From JAPHSX01 sp050298555 (GTDB lineage Bacteria > Pseudomonadota > Gammaproteobacteria > Thiohalomonadales > Thiohalomonadaceae), in the NCBI GenBank assembly GCA_050298555.1, contig JBNKUL010000043.1, forward strand, positions 1-37,885: a stretch of DNA of 37,885 bases, given 5' to 3'. Shown piece after piece: positions 1-8,116 of the stretch. Each line of letters opens with the position of its first letter. The first letter of the stretch is position 1. The notes beneath the pieces were generated by a model that was not told the DNA's origin, did not search any database, and saw nothing but the letters and a program-made list of their open reading frames with translations. Made by a program: the position numbers and the translations under genes.

Positions 1-729
1 CTGTGGCAGATGACCAATGTGGTGGGGCTGTTCGATGACAGCTTCGATATGGAGGCGGTGCTCAAGCATCTGCAGGAGAACTATCCTCACGAGCTGCCGA
101 ACTACCAGCTGGAGGAGCTGGAGGATCAGGACTGGGAGCGGGCGTGGATGGATGACTTCAAGCCGATGCGTTTCGGCGAGCGCACCTGGATCGTGCCGAG
201 CTGGCACGATGCGCCCGATTCTGATGGCGTGAATATCCTGCTCGACCCGGGACTGGCCTTCGGCACCGGCACCCACCCCACCACCCACCTCTGCCTGGAG
301 TGGCTGGACGGCCATGCGCCGGAAGGGAAGACGGTGATCGATTACGGCTGCGGCTCGGGCATTCTCGCCATCGCCGCGGCGCTGCTGGGGGCGGCGTCGG
401 TGATTGGGGTCGATACCGATCCGCAGGCGATCACCGCCACCGATGAGAATGCACGGCGTAACCATGTGAGCGAGAAGATCGACGCCTACCTGCCGAACCG
501 GGAGCCGAAGGCGCCCGCCGACCTGTTGCTGGCCAACATCCTCGCCGGGCCGCTGGGCGAGCTGGCGGAGCTGTTCGCCGAGCGGGTTAAAGCGGGCGGG
601 CAACTGGTGCTTTCGGGGATCCTGCCGGAGCAGGTGGAAGGCTTACGGACTATCTATGGTGAGTGGTTTGAGATGGCCCCGGCGGTCGAGCTGGACGGCT
701 GGATCCGCCTCGAGGGGGTACGCCGCTAG
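1..729 (+). CDS. prmA: Ribosomal protein L11 methyltransferase (5' end outside window)
   Basis: Class I SAM-dependent methyltransferase that trimethylates ribosomal protein L11 in the cytoplasm. The reading frame is open from base 1, so the N-terminal ~50 residues lie upstream; PrmA is usually ~290 aa and 242 codons are visible. The linker motif DPGLAFGTGTHPTT, the SAM-binding motif I VIDYGCGSGILAIAAA, the acidic motif GVDTDPQAI and the LLANILAGPL segment (the NPPY-like position) are all present and typical of PrmA. The order prmA - zinc-ribbon gene - dusB - fis is conserved in gammaproteobacteria, which supports the call. Nothing suggests damage at the visible end; it stops at TAG. Confidence 0.97.
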   Translation: MWQMTNVVGLFDDSFDMEAVLKHLQENYPHELPNYQLEELEDQDWERAWMDDFKPMRFGERTWIVPSWHDAPDSDGVNILLDPGLAFGTGTHPTTHLCLEWLDGHAPEGKTVIDYGCGSGILAIAAALLGAASVIGVDTDPQAITATDENARRNHVSEKIDAYLPNREPKAPADLLLANILAGPLGELAELFAERVKAGGQLVLSGILPEQVEGLRTIYGEWFEMAPAVELDGWIRLEGVRR

Positions 730-734
730 GCACC

Positions 735-757
735 CCTCCCGCCGTTGCAGCGGGAGG
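735..757. terminator. Hairpin between convergent prmA and MCP gene
   Basis: CCTCCCGC and GCGGGAGG form an 8-bp GC-rich stem around a 7-nt loop, 6 bases after the prmA stop and just before the MCP stop. Neither strand has a T-run after the stem, so this is at best a weak or Rho-assisted terminator. Confidence 0.35.
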
Positions 758-767
758 CATTGGCGGC

Positions 768-2381
768 TTAAACCTTAAACTGCGCCACCAGCTCCTGCAG
801 TTTCCGCGACTGCTCGGCCAGCTCATGTGAGGCACCGGCCACATGTACCGCCCCCTGCGAGGTCTCTTCGCTCATCTGGCTGATGCCGGAGATGCTTTGT
901 GACATCTCCTCGGCGACCTTGCTCTGCTCCTCGGCAGCGGTGGCGATCTGGTGGTTCATATCGTTGATGCTCTGAACCGCTGAGGTGATCGTCCCCAGGC
1001 GCTCCCCGGCCTGCTCGATGTGCTGCACGCTTCCCTCGCTCTTGGCACGCCCCTGCTCCATCACCGTTACGGCATTGCGGGTGCCCTCCTGCAGCTGCTC
1101 GATCATGCCCTGGATCTCTTCGGTCGACTGCTGGGTGCGGGAGGCCAGGTTGCGCACCTCATCCGCCACCACGGCAAAGCCGCGGCCCTGTTCGCCGGCA
1201 CGTGCCGCCTCGATCGCCGCATTGAGCGCCAGCAGGTTGGTCTGGTCGGCGATCCCACGAATGACATCCAGGATGGAGCCTATCTCCTCGCCCTGCGCCT
1301 CAAGGTGGCGAATGACCTCCGAGGCCCGGTTCACATCGGCCGCCAGCTCGCGGATACCGGCGATAGAGGCCTGTACCACCTCGTGTCCCCGCTGCGCCTC
1401 ACCGCTGGCACTGCTGGCAGAGTCGAAGGTCAGGTTGGCGTTCTGTGCCACCTCGGATGCCGACGCCGACATCTCATTCATTGCCGTGGCCACCTGATCG
1501 ATATCGATCTGCTGACGGTCGATCGCGCTGCGTGTCTGCTCGGTAACGGAGGTCATCTGCTCGGCATGCTGCGCCAGATTGCTGGAGGTGGCCGAGACGA
1601 GCGAGATCACCTCTTTGAGCTTAATCTTCATGGTAGAGAGCCCGTCACACAGCATGCCTATCTCATCCTTGTTCTTGGCAATGCGCTGCGTATTGGTGAG
1701 GTCACCCTCCGCCACCCGGTGCAACTCCTCAACCACCATCGGCAGCAGGCGTATCGCGCTATAGAGGATGAAGAAGATAAGTCCCACCAGCCCCACCATC
1801 ACCAGCAGCGAGCCAAACACCATCCACTGCATGGAGCTCAGGTTGACGGTCTGCTGTTGCAGCGAGGCACTGCTACGCTTGGTGATCTCCTCCAGCACGG
1901 CGTCGACCTGCTCGGAAATGGCCGCCGCCACGCCATCGAACTCCCCCATCATCTTGTTACCGCCGGCAGGTCCCTGCTCGACATAGGCCTGGGCCATCTT
2001 CTGGCCCACCGCATAGTAGGCATCGAATGTGGGAATGAGTTGTTCGTATCTGGCGCGATGTTCCGGGTCGAGGGCGATCAGGCGGGCGACCAGCTGCTTG
2101 AAGCGTTCGGCATTACTGGCGGCCTCGTCAAAACCGTCGTTCAGGCCATCGAGGCCGCGGGTCGCACTGATATCGGTCAGCCACTGCTGCACCTGCACCA
2201 CCGACAGCTTCAGCTCGTGACCGGCATTGAGAATGGGAATCGTGCGTTCAGCCAGCCTTGTATTCCCCTCCTGCACGGAGGAGACGCTGGATATTAGTAT
2301 CCCGATACTAATCAGCACCACTGCAAAGAAGACTGCTCCCAGGGAGACGAACTTCTTAATCAGGGTCATATTCTTGAACAT
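768..2381 (-). CDS. Methyl-accepting chemotaxis protein (transmembrane chemoreceptor)
   Basis: A 537-aa chemoreceptor that relays periplasmic signals to CheA/CheW. Membrane segments lie at ~11-33 and ~186-209 and flank a ~150-residue helical periplasmic domain of four-helix-bundle type; its ligand cannot be told. A HAMP region follows (~210-260), then a long methylation and signalling coiled coil. The highly conserved hairpin tip contains IADQTNLLALNAAIEAARAG and GRGFAVVADEVRNLA. There is no C-terminal CheR/CheB-tethering pentapeptide; it ends LVAQFKV. I chose ATG at 2381 because GGAGGGAGTGAAG lies directly in front; an in-frame TTG at 2396 would sit on that ribosome-binding site. No other che gene is in the window, so it is an orphan receptor inserted between prmA and the zinc-ribbon gene. 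Confidence 0.95.
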   Translation of the reverse strand: MFKNMTLIKKFVSLGAVFFAVVLISIGILISSVSSVQEGNTRLAERTIPILNAGHELKLSVVQVQQWLTDISATRGLDGLNDGFDEAASNAERFKQLVARLIALDPEHRARYEQLIPTFDAYYAVGQKMAQAYVEQGPAGGNKMMGEFDGVAAAISEQVDAVLEEITKRSSASLQQQTVNLSSMQWMVFGSLLVMVGLVGLIFFILYSAIRLLPMVVEELHRVAEGDLTNTQRIAKNKDEIGMLCDGLSTMKIKLKEVISLVSATSSNLAQHAEQMTSVTEQTRSAIDRQQIDIDQVATAMNEMSASASEVAQNANLTFDSASSASGEAQRGHEVVQASIAGIRELAADVNRASEVIRHLEAQGEEIGSILDVIRGIADQTNLLALNAAIEAARAGEQGRGFAVVADEVRNLASRTQQSTEEIQGMIEQLQEGTRNAVTVMEQGRAKSEGSVQHIEQAGERLGTITSAVQSINDMNHQIATAAEEQSKVAEEMSQSISGISQMSEETSQGAVHVAGASHELAEQSRKLQELVAQFKV

Positions 2382-2674
2382 CTTCACTCCCTCCAAATAT
2401 CCCGCAATAGTTGGGTCTTCATGCCCATATTAGACGTGGTATCACACCTATTTAATATTATTGTCATACTCTAATTATGAAATATAGTTGAAATTCCGTC
2501 CGGCGGGCATGCACTAACATCATCTGTGACCGATTTCTCACCCCTCACCTCAGCTCGCCAGGCCGCCCACCCCATCACCTCTTGGATGGTTGGGAAAAAT
2601 AGGCTAAGTTGTCGAACCTGCGTACAATAAACAAATAATACGTTCACGGAACCGATAGCGGCCTTACCCATCAC
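2382..2674. other. AT-rich divergent intergenic region
   Basis: This is the largest gene-free gap (293 bases), between the divergent MCP and zinc-ribbon genes, and it must hold both promoters. On the plus strand TACAAT at 2623-2628 is a good -10 hexamer but has no matching -35. On the minus strand several AT-rich hexamers exist without a convincing pair. I see no RNA gene, ORF or repeat in it. Confidence 0.4.
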
Positions 2675-5113
2675 ATGCTCACCCAGTGCCCAGAGTGCAA
2701 AACCACCTTTCGGCTTCACCTGAAGCAGCTAAAGGCCGCCGGTGGAAAGGTGCGCTGCAGCCACTGTGACGCCACCTTCGATGCTCTGGATAACCTCTAC
2801 GATGCCGCCACTCCCGAGGCCGAACAGCCTCCGGAGCGGTCACCTATGCCGGCCGCTGATGAGCCAGTAAGTTCCACGCCGCCAGCCGACGAGGCCGTCG
2901 AATTCGAGGAGGAGGCCTTCGCCGAAGAGGCTGACGAGGCCAGCATCGAGACCAGCGCCGATCTCGGCGCTGAAACCGAAGGCGACGCTTTCGAAGAGGC
3001 GTTTGCCGAAATGACCGCCACGGCTGAACCGCAGGAGGAGACTCCAGAGCCTGAGCCGGAGCCTGAGCTCCCCAGCGAAGCGCTGCAGGAGGCCGAACTG
3101 CCACCGGAGGCCGCAGAGCCTGCCGAGAAAGAGGATATTCTCGACAGCTTCATCGAAGAGCTGGAGGCCGCTACCACTGCCGCTGAGGTGCCCGCCACCG
3201 AGGAGGAACCCGGCGAGGCCGAAGCGGCGGAACCGGAACCGGATATTTTCGGCGAAGAGCTGTTCGAAATTCCCGACGAGGAAGAGCGCGAAGCCCCCGA
3301 GCCCGATTTCGAGGCCCTGGCCGAAGAGGCGCTGGAAGAGGCGGCCGCTGCAGAGCCGGAGAGCGATTACCCGCAGAGCGACGTCGAGGAATTCGCCAAA
3401 GCGCTGCTCGAAGAGTCCGCTGAAGCGGAGCCTGTCCCCGAACCCAGTGAGCCCGAAGCCGACGAAACCGAGGCAGAACCCCTCGCCGAGGAGTTGTTCG
3501 AACAGGCTGCCGAGGCAGAACCCGAGCCCGAAGCCGAGGAAACCGAAGCAGAACCCCTCGCCGAGGAGCTGATCGAAGAGGCTGCCGAGGTGCAGCCCGA
3601 GCCCGAAGCCGACGTAACCGAGGCAGAAGCCCTCGCCGAGGAGCTGATCGCGGAGGCTACCGAGACGCAGCCCGAGCCCGAAGCCGACACAACCGAGGCA
3701 GAGACCCTCGCCGAGGAGCTGTTCGAAGAGGCTGCCGAGGCAGAGCCCGAGCCCGAAGCCGAAGAAACCGAGGCAGAAGCCCTCGCCGAGGAGCTGATCG
3801 CGGAGGCTGCCGAGACGCAGCCCGAGCCCGAAGCCGAAGAAACCGAGGCAGAGACCCTCGCCGAGGAGCTGTTCGAAGAGGCTGCCGAGGTAGAGCCCGA
3901 GCCCGAAGCCGACGCAACCGAGGCAGAGAGCCTCGCCGAGGAGCTGTTCGAAGAGGCTGCCGAGGCAGAGCCCGAACCCGAAGCTGAGGAAACCGAGGCA
4001 GAGGCCCTCGTCGAGGAGCTGTCCGCGGAGGCTGCCGAGGTAGAACCCGAACCGCAACCCGCTACCGAAGAGCCGCCAGTCAGAGCCGGTGCCGATCTAC
4101 TCGGCAACTGGGAGGACGATGGCGATCTGCTGGTGGATGAGGACGAGCTCGACGCCTTCCTGGAGGAGGCAAGGCTCGAGGCCGAGGAAGATAGCGACGA
4201 GGGGCTGTTCGAGGAGCTGGATGAGGAGACCGCGGCCGCCGAGGCGGAGGCCTTCAGCGTTGAGTCGCCGTCGGCGGAAGAGGAGGCCCCGGCCGCCGAA
4301 GAGCTTGAGGAGGAGGCCTTCCTTGAGGAAGTGCTCGAGGAGGAGCCAGCCGAGCAGGACGAAGAGGCGGCGATGGACGAGGTGCTGCTGCCAGAAGAGC
4401 CGGAAGAGCCCATCGAACCGGAGCAGCCCACCGAGCCCGGCTCCCCTCTCGACACCTACTCCGAGGAGCAGATCGGAAGCATGCTCGCCGGTGAAGAGGA
4501 AGAGGAGGAGCCCGCGGCAGAACCCGAGCCCGAACCAGAATCCGCCCCCGAGCCCAGTCCGGCAGCCGAGGCCGAAGAGCCCGCCGTCGGCCCGGCGCCC
4601 GAATACTCCATCCCAGCCGAGCTGCGGGAGCCCAGGCCTGTACCGATGGGCACCACCCTGCTGTGGGGTATGGGTATCGTGGTGATGTGCGCCGCGCTGG
4701 CGCTGCAATACCTCTACTACCACCGCCTGTCGCTCACCGAGAGCCCGCAGCTGCGGCCGCTGCTCGACCAGATGTGCGCCATCACCGACTGTGAGCTGCC
4801 GCCACGCCGCGACCTGGGACAGATCGAGCTGAGCGAGCACCTGATGCAGTTCCACCCCCAGTACGAAAAGAGCCTGCTGATCACCGCGACCCTGGCCAAC
4901 CGCGCCGCCTTCGACCAGCCCTACCCGCTGGTGGAGCTGTTGATGACCGATGTACAACAGCAGGTGGTGGCGCGACGCCGCTTCATGCCCGAGGAGTACG
5001 TCACCAACTACCAGCCCGGCGACCAGTTCCGCGCCAACAGCGAGATCCCGCTGATGCTGGAGCTGCTCGACCCCGGCAGCAATGCGGTCGGCTTCGAGTT
5101 CCGCTTCTATTAA
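2675..5113 (+). CDS. Zinc-ribbon, acidic-repeat, single-TM protein with DUF3426 domain
   Basis: An 812-aa protein of unknown function in four parts. The N-terminus is an MJ0042-type zinc ribbon with Cys5-x2-Cys8 and Cys28-x2-Cys31. Residues ~45-650 are extremely rich in Glu, Ala and Pro, presumably disordered, and include eight tandem 25-aa repeats at 263-462. One membrane helix lies at ~658-681. The last ~130 residues are a DUF3426-type domain (TDCELPPRRDLGQIEL, then a beta-rich part ending FEFRFY). The zinc ribbon and acidic region should be cytoplasmic and the C-terminus periplasmic. Homologues between prmA and dusB are, from memory, usually a few hundred residues, so this one is greatly expanded. 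The start ATG lacks a clear ribosome-binding site. The family is certain; the role is not known. Confidence 0.9.
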   Translation: MLTQCPECKTTFRLHLKQLKAAGGKVRCSHCDATFDALDNLYDAATPEAEQPPERSPMPAADEPVSSTPPADEAVEFEEEAFAEEADEASIETSADLGAETEGDAFEEAFAEMTATAEPQEETPEPEPEPELPSEALQEAELPPEAAEPAEKEDILDSFIEELEAATTAAEVPATEEEPGEAEAAEPEPDIFGEELFEIPDEEEREAPEPDFEALAEEALEEAAAAEPESDYPQSDVEEFAKALLEESAEAEPVPEPSEPEADETEAEPLAEELFEQAAEAEPEPEAEETEAEPLAEELIEEAAEVQPEPEADVTEAEALAEELIAEATETQPEPEADTTEAETLAEELFEEAAEAEPEPEAEETEAEALAEELIAEAAETQPEPEAEETEAETLAEELFEEAAEVEPEPEADATEAESLAEELFEEAAEAEPEPEAEETEAEALVEELSAEAAEVEPEPQPATEEPPVRAGADLLGNWEDDGDLLVDEDELDAFLEEARLEAEEDSDEGLFEELDEETAAAEAEAFSVESPSAEEEAPAAEELEEEAFLEEVLEEEPAEQDEEAAMDEVLLPEEPEEPIEPEQPTEPGSPLDTYSEEQIGSMLAGEEEEEEPAAEPEPEPESAPEPSPAAEAEEPAVGPAPEYSIPAELREPRPVPMGTTLLWGMGIVVMCAALALQYLYYHRLSLTESPQLRPLLDQMCAITDCELPPRRDLGQIELSEHLMQFHPQYEKSLLITATLANRAAFDQPYPLVELLMTDVQQQVVARRRFMPEEYVTNYQPGDQFRANSEIPLMLELLDPGSNAVGFEFRFY
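3461..4060 (+). repeat. Eight in-frame 75-bp tandem repeats
   Basis: Units start at 3461, 3536, 3611, 3686, 3761, 3836, 3911 and 3986, each encoding a 25-aa variant of TEAExLAEELxxEAAExxPEPEA. Units 3+4 (3611-3760) and 5+6 (3761-3910) are nearly the same 150-bp block, with about 7 differences by my count, which points to a recent duplication of a unit pair. The array keeps the reading frame and is a likely site of copy-number change. Confidence 0.95.
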
Positions 5114-5126
5114 GTAGTGAAAAATT

Positions 5127-5141
5127 GGTCAATTTTTGACC
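5127..5141. promoter_or_regulatory. Fis-binding site in front of dusB-fis
   Basis: GGTCAATTTTTGACC matches the published high-affinity Fis consensus GNTYAAWWWTTRANC at every fixed position. It is the core of a 21-bp perfect inverted repeat (5124-5144). Its centre lies ~51 bases upstream of the predicted start site of the operon that encodes Fis, so autoregulation, known from enteric fis operons, is the natural reading. Confidence 0.7.
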
Positions 5142-5149
5142 AATAACGC

Positions 5150-5185
5150 TTTATACACTCATTCTAAGTCGGTATCATTGGCGCC
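5150..5185 (+). promoter_or_regulatory. Sigma-70 promoter of the dusB-fis operon
   Basis: The -35 is TTTATA (5150-5155, 4 of 6), the spacer is 17 bases and the -10 is TATCAT (5173-5178, 5 of 6). The next bases, TGGCGC, form a GC-rich discriminator, and the predicted start at 5185 is a C. A GC-rich discriminator and a CTP start are hallmarks of the stringently controlled fis promoter in E. coli. The assignment here is by position and sequence only. Confidence 0.6.
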
Positions 5186-5215
5186 CCTTTTGGCACTGGA
5201 ATACCCGGCAAGGCA

Positions 5216-6205
5216 ATGCGCATCGGCCCCTACACACTGAGCAACAACCTGATCCTGGCCCCCATGGCGGGTATTACCGACCGTCCCTTCCGCCAGCTCT
5301 GCAAGGAGCTGGGCGCAGGCATGGCGGTCTCGGAGATGGTCTCCTCCAACTCCCTGCTGTGGGGCAGCGACAAGACCAAGCGCCGTGCCGACCATGCCGG
5401 CGAGATCGAACCGCGCTCGGTACAGATCATGGGCGCCGACCCCAAACTGATGGCCGAGGCGGCACGCTACAACGTCGACAACGGCGCCCAGATCATCGAC
5501 ATCAACATGGGCTGCCCGGCAAAGAAGGTATGCAACGTACAGGCCGGCTCCGCCCTGCTGCGCGACGAGGTACTGGTAGGTAAGATCCTCGACGCGGTGG
5601 TCGCCGCGGTGCCCGAGGTGCCGGTGACCCTTAAGATCCGCACCGGCTGGGACAGCGACAACCGCAACGGCGTCACCATCGGCGGTATCGCCGAGAACGC
5701 CGGTATCCAGGCCCTGGCGGTGCATGGCCGCACCCGCGCCGACGCCTACCGTGGCGAGGCGGAGTACAAGACCATTGCCGAGATCAAACAGGCCCTCACC
5801 ATTCCGGTGATTGCCAACGGCGATATCGACACCCCGGTGAAGGCGAAATATGTGCTCGAAACCACCGGCGTCGATGCGGTTATGATCGGCCGCGCCGCCC
5901 AGGGGCGTCCCTGGATCTTCCGCGAGATCGCCCACTACCTGGAGACCGGCGAGAAGCTCCCCGAGCCCTCGCTGGAAGAGGTACGCGATATCCTCACCGG
6001 CCACCTCGCCAACCTCTACGACTTCTACGGCGAGTACACCGGCGTGCGCATGGCGCGCAAGCACATCAGCTGGTACAGCAAGGGGCAGCGCCACGGCGGT
6101 GCCTTCCGCGCGGCGATCAACCGCGTCGAGAGCAGCGAACAACAACTAGAAATGGTGAAGGAGTTCTTCGCCCAACTAATAGAAAGCAGGGGGATGGCCG
6201 CATGA
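5216..6205 (+). CDS. dusB: tRNA-dihydrouridine synthase B
   Basis: A 329-aa FMN enzyme that reduces specific uridines of tRNA to dihydrouridine with NADPH. A TIM-barrel N-terminal domain begins LAPMAGITDRPFR. The catalytic cysteine is Cys100 in INMGCPAKKVCNVQAGSALL, the same number as in E. coli DusB. The FMN-contacting HGRTRADAYRG, VIANGDI and GRAAQGRPWIF motifs all follow, with a helical C-terminal domain after residue ~245. Length is normal. Its TGA overlaps the fis start codon as ATGA, so the two genes are almost certainly cotranscribed and translationally coupled, as in enteric bacteria. The start has only a weak AAGG ribosome-binding site close to the ATG. Confidence 0.98.
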   Translation: MRIGPYTLSNNLILAPMAGITDRPFRQLCKELGAGMAVSEMVSSNSLLWGSDKTKRRADHAGEIEPRSVQIMGADPKLMAEAARYNVDNGAQIIDINMGCPAKKVCNVQAGSALLRDEVLVGKILDAVVAAVPEVPVTLKIRTGWDSDNRNGVTIGGIAENAGIQALAVHGRTRADAYRGEAEYKTIAEIKQALTIPVIANGDIDTPVKAKYVLETTGVDAVMIGRAAQGRPWIFREIAHYLETGEKLPEPSLEEVRDILTGHLANLYDFYGEYTGVRMARKHISWYSKGQRHGGAFRAAINRVESSEQQLEMVKEFFAQLIESRGMAA

Positions 6206-6450
6206 GCGACCATGTATGCGGCAGCCCGTTAAACGGCTGCGTGCGCAAGGCACTGGACAAATATTTCGACGACCTCGGCGACCACCCGGCGGGCGAACTC
6301 TACCAACTGTTCCTCGCCGAGATGGAACAGCCGCTGCTGGAGAAGGTGATGCAGGTGAGCCGCGGCAATCAGACCCGCGCCGCCGAGATGCTCGGCATCA
6401 ACCGCGGCACCCTGCGCAAGAAGCTGGTGCAGTACAGCCTGGATAAATAA
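6202..6450 (+). CDS. fis: DNA-binding nucleoid protein Fis
   Basis: An 82-aa homodimeric nucleoid protein that bends DNA and regulates rRNA, tRNA and many other promoters. The C-terminal helix-turn-helix contains QTRAAEMLGINRGTLRKKL, and the preceding helix (LYQLFLAEMEQPLLEKVMQ) is the dimer helix. It is shorter than the 98-aa E. coli protein because the N-terminal beta-hairpin arm is reduced; that arm contacts site-specific invertases in E. coli. The gene overlaps dusB by four bases (ATGA). A near-ideal Fis site upstream of dusB suggests that it controls its own operon. Confidence 0.97.
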   Translation: MSDHVCGSPLNGCVRKALDKYFDDLGDHPAGELYQLFLAEMEQPLLEKVMQVSRGNQTRAAEMLGINRGTLRKKLVQYSLDK

Positions 6451-6501
6451 TCCGTTCTCCGCACTGCGGCGAAACCCATACATTTAAGCTAAGGAACCAT
6501 C

Positions 6502-8058
6502 ATGAACAAGATTCAACGTGCCCTTATCAGCGTCTCCGACAAGACCGGCATCGTCGACTTCGCCAAGGAGCTCGACGCCCTCGGTGTGGAGATCCTCTCC
6601 ACCGGCGGTACCGCCAAGCTGCTGGCCGACAGCGGCATTAAGGTGATCGAGGTTGGCGACTACACCGGCTTCCCCGAGATGATGGACGGCCGCGTCAAGA
6701 CCCTGCACCCGAAGATCCATGGCGGCATCCTCGGCCGTCGTGGCACCGATGATGCAGTGATGGAAGAGCACGGCATCGGCGGCATCGACATGGTGGTGGT
6801 CAACCTCTACCCCTTCGAGCAGACCGTCGCCAACCCCGACTGCAGCATGGAGGACGCCATCGAGAACATCGACATCGGCGGCCCCACCATGATCCGCGCC
6901 GCGGCGAAGAACCATAAGGACGTCACCATCATCGTCGATGCCGCCGACTACGGCCGCGTACTCGATGAGATGAAGGCCAACGACGGCGCCACCACCTACC
7001 CGACCCGCTTCGACCTGATGGTGAAGACCTACGAGCACACCGCCCGCTACGACGGCATGATCGCCAACCATTTCGGCAAACTGCTGGCCGAAGAGAAGGC
7101 CGACTTCCCGCGCACCTTCAACCTGCAGGTACAGCAGGTGCAGACCATGCGCTACGGCGAGAACCCGCACCAGAAGGCCGCCTTCTTCGTCGAGCAGAAC
7201 GCCCCCGCCGGCTCCATCTCCTCGGCGCGCCAGCTGCAGGGCAAGGAGCTCTCCTACAACAACATCGGTGACACCGACGCGGCGCTGGAGTGCGTCAAGC
7301 AGTTCGATGAGGGCCCCGCCTGTGTCATCGTCAAGCACGCCAACCCCTGCGGCGTCGCCATCGGTCCCGACCTGGTCACTGCCTACGACCGCGCCTACTC
7401 CACCGACCCTGAATCGGCCTTCGGCGGCATCATCGCCTTTAACGGCGAGCTCGACGGCCACACCGCCAAGACCATTATCGACCGCCAGTTCGTTGAGGTA
7501 ATCATTGCCCCCAGCGTTTCTCAGGAAGCGGCCGAGGTACTCGCTGAGAAGAAGAACGTGCGCGTGCTCGAATGCGGCAGCTGGGACGGCTCCATCGAGA
7601 CCCTCGACTTTAAACGCGTCAACGGTGGCCTGCTGGTGCAGTCGAGCGACCTGCTGCTGACCAACGACATCAAGGTCGTCACCAAACGCCAGCCCACCGA
7701 GCAGGAGATGGCCGACCTGATGTTCTCCTGGCGCGTCGCCAAGTTCGTCAAGTCCAACGCCATCGTCTACGGCAGCGAGAACATGACCATCGGCGTCGGC
7801 GCCGGCCAGATGAGCCGCGTCAACTCCGCCCGCATCGCCGGCATCAAGGCCGAGCACGCCGGTCTCGAGGTGAAGGGCTCCGTCATGGCTAGTGATGCCT
7901 TCTTCCCCTTCCGCGACGGCATCGACAACGCCGCCGAGGCGGGCATCGCCGCGGTGATCCAGCCCGGCGGCTCGATGCGCGACGAAGAGGTGATCGCCGC
8001 CGCCGACGAGCACGGCATGGCGATGGTCTTCACCGGCATGCGCCACTTCCGCCACTAA
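6502..8058 (+). CDS. purH: Bifunctional AICAR transformylase / IMP cyclohydrolase
   Basis: A 518-aa cytosolic enzyme catalysing the last two steps of de novo IMP synthesis. The N-terminal MGS-like cyclohydrolase domain (~1-145) contains LISVSDKTGIVDFAKEL, STGGTAKLL and GRVKTLHPKIHGGIL. The transformylase domain has RYGENPHQKAAFF, LQGKELSYNN, KHANPCGVA and SAFGGIIAFN, and the usual C-terminus FTGMRHFRH. The start is preceded by AAGGA at proper spacing, 51 bases after fis. A strong terminator follows directly. Unlike the usual purH-purD pair, purD lies 4.7 kb downstream behind three envelope genes. Confidence 0.98.
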   Translation: MNKIQRALISVSDKTGIVDFAKELDALGVEILSTGGTAKLLADSGIKVIEVGDYTGFPEMMDGRVKTLHPKIHGGILGRRGTDDAVMEEHGIGGIDMVVVNLYPFEQTVANPDCSMEDAIENIDIGGPTMIRAAAKNHKDVTIIVDAADYGRVLDEMKANDGATTYPTRFDLMVKTYEHTARYDGMIANHFGKLLAEEKADFPRTFNLQVQQVQTMRYGENPHQKAAFFVEQNAPAGSISSARQLQGKELSYNNIGDTDAALECVKQFDEGPACVIVKHANPCGVAIGPDLVTAYDRAYSTDPESAFGGIIAFNGELDGHTAKTIIDRQFVEVIIAPSVSQEAAEVLAEKKNVRVLECGSWDGSIETLDFKRVNGGLLVQSSDLLLTNDIKVVTKRQPTEQEMADLMFSWRVAKFVKSNAIVYGSENMTIGVGAGQMSRVNSARIAGIKAEHAGLEVKGSVMASDAFFPFRDGIDNAAEAGIAAVIQPGGSMRDEEVIAAADEHGMAMVFTGMRHFRH

Positions 8059-8072
8059 GCGGAACGCGCCGC

Positions 8073-8106
8073 AAAAAAAAGGGCCGCTGTTGCGGCCCTT
8101 TTTTTA
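8073..8106 (+). terminator. Intrinsic terminator after purH
   Basis: GGGCCGC-TGTT-GCGGCCC (8081-8098) is flanked by eight A before and an eight-T run after. The A/T flanks make it work in both directions, which suits the convergent metallophosphoesterase gene. Confidence 0.93.
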
Positions 8107-8116
8107 TTGGCTTCAG

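Noticed and set aside
2623..2628. TACAAT as the -10 of a promoter for the zinc-ribbon gene
   Set aside because: No recognisable -35 lies 16-18 bases upstream, so I list it only as a hint in the intergenic entry.
2840..4957. Long open frames antisense to the acidic-repeat gene, with leucine/glycine-rich and serine-rich repeats
   Set aside because: They are the complementary reading of the 75-bp repeats. The plus-strand frame has the zinc ribbon, the membrane helix and the DUF3426 domain, so it is the real gene.
6484..8055. 523-codon open frame antisense to purH
   Set aside because: It mirrors purH over its whole length and its Val/Gly/Asp/His-rich product has no domain; GC-rich genes commonly leave such frames open on the other strand.
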